Assembly: GCF_964204645.1 (NCBI RefSeq)
Contig: NC_134030.1
Location: 22,635,210 to 22,699,209 of the forward strand
DNA: 64,000 nucleotides
Direction: 5' to 3'
Origin: Tubulanus polymorphus
Lineage: Eukaryota > Nemertea > Palaeonemertea > Tubulaniformes > Tubulanidae
A program made the translations under genes and the position numbers. This document shows positions 1-12,000 of this stretch, piece after piece (position 1 is the stretch's first letter; each line of letters begins with the position of its first letter). The notes below the pieces were generated by a model that did not search any database, was not told the DNA's origin, and saw nothing but the letters and a program-made list of their open reading frames with translations.

Positions 1-3000
1 TTCAAAACAGGTATGTACATCAGTGAGGAGAGACTGATCTACAGTAGACTGTGGGCTTGTCTCTGATCTACAGTAGACTCTACGCTTGTCTCTGATCTAC
101 AGAAGACTGGGTGTTTGCCTCTGATCTTCAGTAGGCTTTAGTAGGAAAATTTAAGATATTTTGTCAGCCAGGCATGGACAATAAGAGGCATTCTGCTCTG
201 TCCTCTCAAATAGTGGGTCTATCTATATTGCTTCTGAGATCTGGCAGTTCTGGATCGTCAACTATTGCCTTTAAGAGTAAAATTAACCATTCTGGTTTGC
301 TTACCATTGATTCATGATGTGCTACCATTGATTCAATGAGATAAATGATAGAATCAATGTTTACCGAACGAGAATCAATGGATTCTCTTGTATTCCGAGT
401 TCGGTGTATGGGTCTGAATTATATTAATGAGTGTTTTTATTTCCGGTATAATTGTAGGTTCATTACGATTTCGGTTTGAGGAATATTCTATCAGTATTAA
501 GAACGCTAGGAGCTCAGAAGCGAGCGCGACCTCAAGAGACCGAATCGACGATTGTCATGAGAGTTCTACGAGATATGAATCTGTCAAAACTCGTAAGTAT
601 TCCCAGAATTATTTCATTTACAAATTTTGTCATGTTTTTCAAAACGAAAGAGGCAGTTGTTGCGTGTGCATTTTGAAATCAGCCGGTTCAGGCCAGCTCA
701 ACCTCGACTCTTAGATTGGTTTTACGGTTTTTCACCAAAAATTGATTAGCTCTAAATTGATTTATGCCAAACTGGATTAATGAAGAGATCAAGTTGATTT
801 AAGAGTTCAAAGTCTATTGGGTTAGATTATAACTGAATTTTCTGAATACGGTAGGTTTTGTGTTTTAAAAGATCGGTTTGATTGTAGGTCGATGAAGATG
901 AACCGTTGTTCCTCAGTTTAATCAGCGATTTATTCCCGGGTATCGTGTTGGACAACGCCACCTACGAAGATCTACAGGTCGCGATCGAAACGCAAGTACA
1001 AGCGGCGAACCTCGTTAATCATCCACCGTGGAATCTGAAACTAGTTCAGGTACGTTAGTTCCTCATCTAATATCTTGGTGTGAATTCGTTCTCCAACCTC
1101 CACTAAAATTCTTGCTGAGCTATAACGATTAATTAAAGGGGCTTAAAGCGTATCAAAAATTATACAACTTCGTCTTAAAAAGTTGCTTAAGACTTGAAAA
1201 TTCTAGAAATGTTCCTCTCAGCCGCTCAACTTTGCTTTGACGAAATCTCGCCAAACGTTCAGATCTTGCTGGATTCTCCCTTTAAAACCTTCTCAAATCA
1301 AACAATCAATCAATCAACTTCACCACAACTGTAGAACTAGGTGCAAATACTTATATTTGCACCTAGTTCTACAGTTGTGGTGAAGTTGATTGCTTGATTG
1401 ATTGATTGGCTGACTGTTTGATTGATTGATTGGCTGACTGTTTGATTGATTGTTTGATTGATTGATTGATTGATTTGATTGTTGTAGTTATTTGAGACAC
1501 AGCGTGTACGTCACGGAATGATGACTCTAGGTCCGAGCGGCGCCGGTAAAACCTGTTGTATAAACGTGTTGATGAAATCGATGACCGATTGCGGAGCGCC
1601 GCATAAAGAGATGAGAATGAACCCGAAAGCGATCACAGCTCCGCAGATGTTCGGTCGTTTAGACGTCGCGACCAACGACTGGACCGACGGTATATTCTCA
1701 ACGCTCTGGAGGAGAACTCTGAAATCGAAGAAAGGTTCGTATTTCTCATGACTGCGGACTCATGCAGGGGGAGGGGAGGGCCACTTCAAGTTTCTTAATA
1801 CCACCTGTCTTAAATGTAATTTAATGGTCTTGAAAATCTCTTTCATGAATCATCAATCACTGGTAAAATATTGACATTGCTGTTATAACATGGTTTGATC
1901 ACTTTTTACGAAAATTGCTGTTTCCAGAAAAATCAGCCATGAAATACTTTCAGAAAACCAGTCATATATAACTGTAGGAACAATGTTTTTTAACTGTACT
2001 ACATTTGAAATAGTTTGAATTGGAATGGGTGTGTTTGCCGGAGGAAGAACTGGATGAGATCGATGATTTATTATTTCTAATTTAAAGGTGAACACATCTG
2101 GATAGTTTTAGACGGACCGGTCGACGCCATCTGGATCGAGAATCTAAACTCTGTTCTCGACGACAATAAAACGTTGACGTTAGCGAACGGCGATCGAATA
2201 CCGATGGCTCCGTTATCTAAAGTCGTATTCGAGGTACACAATATTGATAACGCGTCGCCGGCGACTGTGTCTCGTAACGGTATGGTTTATATGAGCAGTT
2301 CGGCGTTAGACTGGAGACCAATTCTACAGGTAATAATACACCATTCACTTCATCTTAAGCTGGCCGTAGGTTGCAAGGCCGTCGCACATGTTCCACTTTC
2401 TGCGACGCGACCGTCTCAACCGACCTACGCGCTCTTGCGACTGGGAGCAACTAGTCGCGCACAGTCACTGACAATCGCGTCGCAACCGACTTATGCCCCC
2501 CTTGTTGCGCAACGCGACGATCGCAAGGACGACCTACGCCCGACTTACGGTACACCTAAAATTTCAGTTAACTTTTTTGTGAAACTGGGCCCTGCCTGTG
2601 ACTGCTATTTGAGAGTAGTTTCTTCTCTTTTTGAGAGCTGCCAAAAATATCAGCATTTTCAATTCAAGTAAGTACTGGCTATGATGTCAAATTACTCTCA
2701 CTTTTGGGAAAAACTACTATAAACAGTGATGTCAGGTAAATACTCTGTGGTTGCAATAGAGGATTCCACTTGTATCAAGTCGATCCTCCACCAGGTGTCG
2801 CTAGTGGGCTGTTGGACATCAACTATAACAAACGCAGAGAGTAGAAAAGTGTGAATCATTTTCTAGGCTCTCGTTTGATAATGATGATTTAGTAATAATG
2901 AGTTCCAGACTTCCAAGTAGTGAAATTGTTAATGTATTGATTGTAGGGTTGGTTGAATTATAGAAGCGCAGCAGAAAGCGATATTCTACTGAATCTATTC

Positions 3001-6000
3001 GATCAAGTGTTCAATGATTTGTACACGTTCTGTTTGGTGAATCTGAATCCGAAGATGGATGTGTTACAGTGTAATCAAATCAAACAGGTAACCTACAGAA
3101 CCCTGTGAGAGCCACAATATTGAACATCTGTTTAAACTGATATTTCACTGCTGCTATCTATATCAAGTCTTCAGGGGCCGGTTGCATAGTCATGACTTAG
3201 ACTTAAGACCAGTCTAAGACCAACTTAGTTCTATAGCCAATCTAACAACTTAAGACCAGTCTTAAGATTTAAGACCACTTTTGGACTTAAGTCAAGACAC
3301 TTAAACTGGCCCCAGGGGCTGGTTCCTCAGTTGAGACTTAAGTCAAAAAATGGTCTTAAATTCTAAGACTGGTCTTAAGTTGTTAGATTGGTTATAGAAC
3401 TAAAATGAACTAAGACTGGTCTTAAGTTGTTAGATTGGCTATAGAACTAAAATGAACTAAGACTGGTCTTAAGTTGTTAGATTGGTTATAGAACTAAAAT
3501 GGTCTTCAATTGCTCTTAAGTCTAATCCGGGCCCCTGATATCTATTTGAAATTACAGTCAAATTTTGACCGAGTAGATCTGAACTGGTGACTGAAATATA
3601 ATTCTCATGTGGTTGTGTTTTGTATTTTAAGGCGTGCGATCTGTTGGAGGGTTTAATACCGAGTAAAGACGATAAAGGCTCGCTGTCTAAAGACTGGTTG
3701 GAGAAACTGTTTATATTCGCGTTGATGTGGAGTCTGGGAGCGTTGATGGAACTGGACGATCGCGCTCGTATGGAACGGTTCCTCGTCGAACACGACAGTC
3801 GTTTGAATCTGCCGCGCGTACAGGACGGCGAAACGATATTCGAATACGTCGTATCCGAGACGGGAACGTGGCAACACTGGCGAGAACGCGTCGACGAGTA
3901 TCTGTATCCGAGCGATAGCGTTCCCGAGTTCTCCGGTATTCTCGTGCCGAACGTCGACAATGTAAGAACGAATTTCCTCATGGATACGATCGCTAAACAG
4001 AACAAGGTAAACATTCGCACCCATTTATTACCCGATTGTAATAATCTATGATTCGAAAACGAATCTACAGGCGCGTTGCAAGTAATTTTTGATTACCGCT
4101 GCCAAATGCCGATTTTGGACAGGTTCTTAATATTGCCGCGGCGAATTTACTTAATTTCTTAAAAAACGTCAATCAGTAAATTATTGCCACGGCTTTCGCA
4201 GCTGCAGTCGCTGCACTTCCAACACCACTGATCTATTTCAATCGAAAACAAATTGACCCATTTTGTGTAATCTCATGGCAGAAAGTTGCGCCACGCTGAT
4301 AAGTATCGGAGGTTTTCAGATTTGATTTGTTAAGATCGTATAGTATTAGTATATACATGCAGAATGTTAGAAATCAAAGATTACATAATATTCAAAAGAG
4401 GCTGATTAGAAATCTTAAAACATTTGTTGACTATAATCCCCCCCCCCCTGAACTGAGCAGTTCAGAATCAATAGAGGATACTATACTATAGATAGAAAAG
4501 GATCCATTGGAAAACTGCCCTTTTCTGTTGGCATTAAAAATCAGCTTGTTGATTGATTGACCTCTGTGCCTGCTGATTGGTTGTATATTTGAATATTTGA
4601 ACAGGCGGTGTTACTGATTGGTTGTATATTTGAACGGGCGGTGTTACTGATTGGTTGTATATTTGAATATTTGAACATGCGGTGTTACTGATTGGTTGTA
4701 TATTTGAATATTTGAACAGGCGGTGTTACTGATTGGTTGTATATTTGAATATTTGAACGGGTGGTGTTACTGATTGGTTGTATATTTGAATATTTGAACA
4801 TGCGGTGTTACTGATTGGTTGTATATTTGAATATTTGAACGGGCAGTGTTACTGATTGGTTGTATATTTGAATATTTGAACATGCGGTGTTACTGATTGG
4901 TTGTATATTTGAATATTTGAACGGGCGGTGTTACTGATTGGTTGTATATTTGAATATTTGAACAGGCGGTGTTACTGATTGGTGAACAAGGAACAGCTAA
5001 AACGGTGATGATTAAAGGTTACATGTCGAACTACGATCCCGATTTACATCTGAGTAAAAGTTTTAATTTCTCATCGGCGACACTTCCGATAATGTTCCAG
5101 GTACGTTTTAATCTCAGTACCAGTGGCTCGGTTGATGAAACTGGTCGACTTGTACCAACCTTTGAGCAACTGATCCCAGAATAACAGGATACCACAGCAA
5201 CATTATAACCATTGGTTAAACACCGTGTTGTAAAGATAATATAAAATCCCCGCGCACCAAGAATAAAAAGAGTCTGAAATGTTTCCTTGGGCTAGTGTAG
5301 TTTATTCAACGTTTCGACTATATCCCAATAGTCATCTTCAGGAATACTGTATTCCTTGAGCTAGTGTAGTTTATTCAGCGTTTCGACTTTATCCTAATAG
5401 TCATCTTCAGGAATAATGTATTCCTTGAGCTAGTGTAGTTTATTCAACGTTTCGACTATATCCCAATAGTCATCTTCAGGAATACTGATGTTGTTCTCAT
5501 TATAACCATTGATGAAACACTCTGAGTCCGTGTTGTAAAGATAATATAAAATCCCTGCACACTAAGAATAAAAAGAGTCTGAAATGTTTCCTTGAGCTAG
5601 TGTAGTTTATTCAACGTTTCGACTTTATCCTAATAGTCATCTTTAGGAATACTGATGTTGTCGTCATTATAACCATTGATGAAACACTCTGAGTCCGTGT
5701 TGTAAAGATAATATAAAATCCCTGCACACTAAGAATAAAAAGAGTCTGAAATGTTTCCTTGAGCTAGTGTAGTTTATTCAACGTTTCGACTTTATCCTAA
5801 TAGTCATCATCAGGAATACTGATGTTGTCCTCATTATAACCATTGATGAAACACTCTGAGTCCGTGTTGTAAAGATAATATAAAATCCCTGCACACTAAG
5901 AATAAAAAGAGTCTGAAATGTTTCCTTGAGCTAGTGTAGTTTATTCAACGTTTCGACTTTATCCTAATAGTCATCATCAGGAATACTGATGTTGTCCTCA

Positions 6001-9000
6001 TTATAACCATTGATGAAACACTCTGAGTCCGTGTTGTAAAGATAATATAAAATCCCTGCATACTTTGATAACCAACTTTCGAGCAACTGAAGCCTGTATC
6101 CTTGAAATAAAACGCGTACGGTATTTTCTATGAATCGATAGTGAATTATTTTGTGTTTTATCAGCGAACGATAGAGAGTTACGTAGATAAACGAATGGGA
6201 AGCACGTACGGCCCCCCCGGTGGACGACGTATGACTGTATTCGTAGATGATATCAACATGCCGATTATTAACGAATGGGGTGATCAGGTACGTGTCACAA
6301 CACGCTGGTGCTGGACTCAGTTCCACAGTTACTGGACTCAGTTCCACAGTTACTGGACTCAGTTCCACAGTTACTGGATCAAGTTACACAGTTACTGGAC
6401 TCAGTTCCACAGTTACTGGATCAAGTTACACAGTTCTGGTCACAGTTCCATAGTTCTGGATCCAGATCAACAGTTCTGCATCTATTTCCGCTGTTCAGGA
6501 CCGAGTTCCACAGTAATTTCTGGATCTAGATCAACAGTCTTGCATCCAGTTCCACAGTTTTGGTCACAGTTCTGGATCCAGTTCCACATTTGCTGGACCC
6601 AGCGCCACAGTTCTGGATACAGATCAACTGTTTTGGACCCAGTTTCACATTTCTGAACACAGTTGCACAGTTTTGGATCCACAAAATCATGTCCTGCATC
6701 TGTTAAGAATTGATTTGAATGTATTGCTGGTTGTATTGAAGGTAACGAATGAAATCACGCGTCAGATGATGGAGATGAGCGGAATGTATAACCTGGAGAA
6801 ACCGGGTGATTTTACACATATAGCTGATATACAGTTTATAGCAGCGATGATACAACCGGGCGGTGGACGGAACGATATACCGCAACGACTTAAACGTCAA
6901 TTCTCTATATTCAACTGTACGCTACCTTCAAACAACTCCATCGATAAAATATTCGGTACGTATCACACCCCAGTTTATAGAACAGGGGCTGGTTCCTCAG
7001 TTGAGACTTAAGTCCAAAAATAGTCTTAATTAAGACTGGTCTTGAGTTGTTAGATTGGCTATAGAACTAAGATGGTCTTAAATTGGTGTTAAGTCTAAGC
7101 CATGACTATGGAACCGGTCCGAGAGGAGTTGGAACTGCAGGGATGACTGCCACGGCAATAATTTACTGAATAGCGTTTCTCTTTTCTTTGAATATCACAT
7201 TTTTGACAAAATTGAAGTAAATTCGCCACGGCAACATATTCGAACCTGTCAAAAATCGGCAGCTGGCCGCGACAATCAAAAAATGCTTCCAACGCCCCTG
7301 ATATATCAATCATTGTTTTATTGTGCCTATCTTTGTAGGTGTTTATTGTGTCTTTATTTGTAGGTGTTATCGGTGGCGGATATTTCTGCGACACTCGCTT
7401 CAATTCGGTAGTTTGTGAACTCGCTCAACTGCTAGTACCGGCTACTAGAATACTGTGGCAACAAACTAAGGTCAGTGTCCGGTCGCCGTACAACGTTTCA
7501 GAATTACAGTTTGAATATCTGCAGCGAGTTCACCAAATCACAGAGTTGAATCCGAACTCTGAAGTAACGATTAGTTTATTCCTAATCCTAACAACAATCA
7601 CATTTTAACTGTTAACTCGAGAATCGGCTCCAGAAATGTCGACCTATATCTCGGCAACAAAAATCTAGTTCGATAGTTCTTGCTAAGGATTTAACTTCAA
7701 AATTTGATAAACATCGTAAGTTTAACTACTAGTTTAGTTATTTCTAGAGTCAAAGTTAATTGCTACAAATTGTGGAACTGAGTGCAGAACTGTGGAGCTC
7801 TCATACTTACGAGTCAAGTTTCAGACGGTGTTTATTGTTTATTTTGAATCAGGTGAAGATGTTACCGACTCCTGCGAAGTTCCACTATATTTTCAATCTG
7901 AGAGATTTGTCTCGTATTTGGGAAGGAATGTTACACATAGCCGGACCGGAATGCGATGAATCTAGTGTGTTACTCGGTTTGTGGCGTCACGAGGCGACCA
8001 GGGTCATAGCTGACAGGTAATTCTTAGTCTTTCGAGGGCATTTTGAAGAGATTTTTTTGCACGAATTAATTCACATTGACCCTCAGTTGAATCTATACCG
8101 CTTAAAGATTTTCTAAAAATGATTTGTAGGTTTACGAATCCGGAAGATAAGAAATGGTTTCAGGAAGCGGTCGTACGTGTTTGTAAAGAGATCGGCGACG
8201 ACGTCTCCGCGATCATTCCCGACGAGCCGTACTTCGTCGATTTCCTCCGAGACGCTCCGGAACCGACCGGTGACGAACCGGAGGACGCCGACCTCGACGC
8301 GCCGAAAATATACGAGCAGGTTCGTCTCAACATCATCACAGCAAACTGTGGTTGAGTTCATTGTTAATTTGACTATAGATTGGTGAATTTATTTAATTAT
8401 AGATTGGTGAATTTATTTAATTATAGATTGGTGAATTTATTTAATTATAGATTGGTGAATTTATTTAATTATAGATACCTGATTTCGAGTCGTTGAAAGA
8501 ACGATTAAAGATGTTTATGATGATGTACAATGAAACGGTGCGCGGAGCTCACATGGATCTCGTATTCTTCAAGGACGCCATGGTTCACCTCGTTAAAGTA
8601 AGAAACATTTAAAACAAAATGGCCGCCTCCGTCTAGTTCGACTTATGACATCATTCATTTCATCCGTATAACCTTCCAGAACCTTGTTGATCTATGAAAT
8701 AAGCGCTAGCAGAAATGATGTCTGCCTCCATAAATCTCCCTATGACATCATCAAATTGTCTACTAGTGATAGACGCCTCTATAAAAGATGTCCGCCTCCA
8801 TAAATCCCCCTATGATGTCATAAGATAACTTGATTGCTTAACTAAGCAGACTGTTCAATTAAGGATGGCTGCTGCTTCTATCCTCTTTTTGTGACATCAT
8901 CAAATTACCTACTAAAGATTTGATCGTTTAGACACTAACTTTGGCTGCCTCCAAAAATCTGGTGCACAAAACTGATAAGATAAATGATTAAAATGAACTG

Positions 9001-12000
9001 ATTAGATTAAGCAAACTGTTTGATTGCAATACAATTTCATTAGTCACGATGATGGCATTCGTTTTTGCAAGTTCGCTTGAATGAACTTTTGATCAACCAC
9101 GCCCTGCTGCTACTTGTCTGCTGGCTGCCCCAATGATAAGATGTATATATTAGTAGATATCTCGTATAATACGAACACCGCGAGGTAACGCTCTGTCGTC
9201 TGCTGGCTGCCTCAATGATAAGATGTATATATTTGTAGATATCTCGTATAATACGAACGCCGCGAGGTAACGCTCTGTTAGTCGGCGTCGGTGGATCCGG
9301 TAAACAATCGCTAACCAGACTAGCATCGTTCATCGCTGGATATAAAATATTCCAGATCACGTTAACAAGGTACACTCAGGAATAACTGTTCATTCTCTTT
9401 AAAACTGTTCATCGTGAAACTTATTACTAATCTTATGTTTTTCATATTTTTTTATTTGCACATTTTTCAAACAAATTCATTTTCAAATTCTTTACAACGT
9501 TCTCTTAACTTTCCTCCGCTCAAATAACTTGCCTGCCCTGCCCTATCTCTCCCCTTCTCCATCTTCCATCCACTCTTGTCCCTCCTTGCTGCTGCTCCCT
9601 TCTCCCTCTTCCATTCCCACCCACTCCCTCGTTGCTGCTGCTCCCTTCTCCCTCTTCCGTTTTGAACATCTATTTCTCTGTAAACACTTAGCACGTCGCT
9701 GTAGTTCAAGTCTATAGCCAGCTGTGTACGGAATGCCCCCTAGTGGTAAGTACTTCAACCAAATAGCTATCTCCACAAATTGGAGCGACTAGATCTATGT
9801 CAAAATTGTCATGGAAGTCAATTGATGATAAATGCAATGATATTGACTCCGGAGTCATGAGTCGCTTGTCTGTTTTCAGGTCGTATAATGTTTCTAATCT
9901 GATGGATGATTTGAAGTATTTGTATCGTACGGCCGGGGGTGAAGGTCGCGGTATCACGTTCATATTCACCGACAACGAAATCAAGGACGAAGCCTTCCTC
10001 GAATACCTGAATAATATCCTCAGTTCCGGTGAGGTAAGAGTTCCTCGAATACCTGAATAATATCCTCAGTTCCGGTGAGGTAAGAGTTCCTCGAATACCT
10101 GAATAATATCCTCAGTTCCGGTGAGGTAAGAGTTCCTCGAATACCTGAATAATATCCTCAGTTCCGGTGAGGTAAGAGTTCCTCGAATACCTGAATAATA
10201 TCCTCAGTTCCGGTGAGGTAAGAGTTCCTCGAATACCTGAATAATATCCTCAGTTCCGGTGAGGTAAGAGTTCCTCGAATACCTGAATAATATCCTCAGT
10301 TCCGGTGAGGTAAGAGTTCCTCGAATACCTGAATAATATCCTCAGTTCCGGTGAGGTAAGAGTTCCTCGAATACCTGAATAATATCCTCAGTTCCGGTGA
10401 GGTAAGAGTTCCTCGAATACCTGAATAATATCCTCAGTTCCGGTGAGGTAAGAGTTCCTCGAATACCTGAATAATATCCTCAGTTCCGGTGAGGTAAGAG
10501 TTCCTCGAATACCTGAATAATATCCTCAGTTCCGGTGAGGTAAGAGTTCCTCGAATACCTGAATAATATCCTCAGTTCCGGTGAGGTAAGAGTTCGTCGA
10601 ATACCTGAATAATATCCTCAGTTCCGGTGAGGTAAGAGTTACTCGAATACCTGAATAATATCCTCAGTTCCGGTGAGGTAAGAGTTCCTCGAATACCTGA
10701 ATAATATCTTCAGTTCCGGTGAGGTAAGAGTTCCTCGAATACCTGAATAATATCTTCAGTTCCGGTGAGGTAAGAGTTCCTCGAATACCTGAATAATATC
10801 CTCAGTTCCGGTGAGGTAAGAGTTCCTCGAATACCTGAATAATATCCTCAGTTCCGGTGAGGTAAGAGTTCCTCGAATACCTGAATAATATCCTCAGTTC
10901 CGGTGAGGTAAGAGTTCCTCGAATACCTGAATAATATCCTCAGTTCCGGTGAGGTAAGAGTTACTCGAATACCTGAATAATATCCTCAGTTCCGGTGAGG
11001 CAAGAGTTCCTCGAATACCTGAATAATATCCTCAGTTCCGGTGAGGTAAGAGTTCCTCGAATACCTGAATAATATCTTCAGTTCCGGTGAGGTAAGAGTT
11101 CCTCGAATACCTGAATAATATCCTCAGTTCCGGTGAGGTAAGAGTTCCTCGAATACCTGAATAATATCCTCAGTTCCGGTGAGGTAAGAGTTCCTCGAAT
11201 ACCTGAATAATATCCTCAGTTCCGGTGAGGTAAGAGTTCCTCGAATACCTGAATAATATCCTCAGTTCCGGTGAGGTAAGAGTTCCTCGAATACCTGAAT
11301 AATATCCTCAGTTCCGGTGAGGTTAGAGTTCCTCGAATACCTGAATAATATCCTCAGTTCCGGTGAGGTAAGAGTTCCTCGAATACTTGAATAATAGATG
11401 AGTCATTGTTTCATTGATATAAAGGTCAATGATTAAAACAGAAAATGATCTATTTATTTCCTAAAATCAAATATTGGCTGTCAGAAAACCTGTTATCGCT
11501 GCTTTGCAGCTATATTGTATTTGATTTATTTCTAGGTATCTAATTTATTCGCTCGCGATGAATTGGACGAGATTACGCAAGAATTGATCGGGGTCATGAA
11601 AAAAGAGTTTCCGCGTCGACCGCCGACGCAGGAAAACCTCTACGATTACTTCATATCTCGATCGAGAAATAATCTGCACGTCGTATTGTGTTTCTCACCG
11701 GTAAGAGCAGCTCTTTCTTACCTCTTCCTCACCTCGACACCTCTCCTCCCTAACCTCTCTAAATCTTCTGAAAAATCTTGAATGAAATCGGGAAAAACTC
11801 AAGAGAATTTGACGAATTTTACCAAAAACCTGGAAAATGCAAAAGCCTGGAAAACTTGGGAATTTTGCAAAAGAAATCTGTAAAATTGAGGGCCAGTTGC
11901 ACAGTCGTGACTTAAGTCAAAAAGTGGTCTCAAATCTTAAGATCGGTCTTAAGTTGTTAAATTGGTTATAGAACTGAGTTGGTCTTAGACTGGTCTCAAG

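Larger units (their letters stand above)
1..3087 (+). other. DNAH5: Dynein exons: end of AAA1 and AAA2 module
   Basis: Exons are 1-10 (partial), 458-592, 888-1049, 1488-1734, 2088-2329 and 2947-3087. The first full exon begins V-H-Y-D-F-G-L-R-N, a signature of the end of AAA1 in DNAH5-type chains. The AAA2 Walker A GPSGAGKT is encoded at 1530-1553. The Walker B-like stretch [13 protein letters not shown] follows at the start of exon 2088-2329, and that exon also holds [12 protein letters not shown], a conserved sensor region. AAA2 binds but typically does not hydrolyse nucleotide in dyneins (family knowledge). Confidence 0.95.
3632..8016 (+). other. DNAH5: Dynein exons: AAA3 module
   Basis: Exons are 3632-4006, 4966-5100, 6165-6287, 6742-6955, 7364-7470 and 7853-8016. 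The AAA3 Walker A GEQGTAKT lies at 4981-5004, only 15 bases inside its exon. Walker B is [11 protein letters not shown] in exon 6165-6287. The segment [20 protein letters not shown] in exon 6742-6955 is highly conserved in axonemal chains. The acceptor of exon 4966 lies at the end of a tandem array that repeats this same exon start (see repeat entry). AAA3 acts as a regulatory nucleotide site in dyneins. Confidence 0.95.

Noticed and set aside
10034-11395. CRISPR-like array
   Set aside because: The units are contiguous without unique spacers and equal the adjacent dynein exon edge. The window is eukaryotic.
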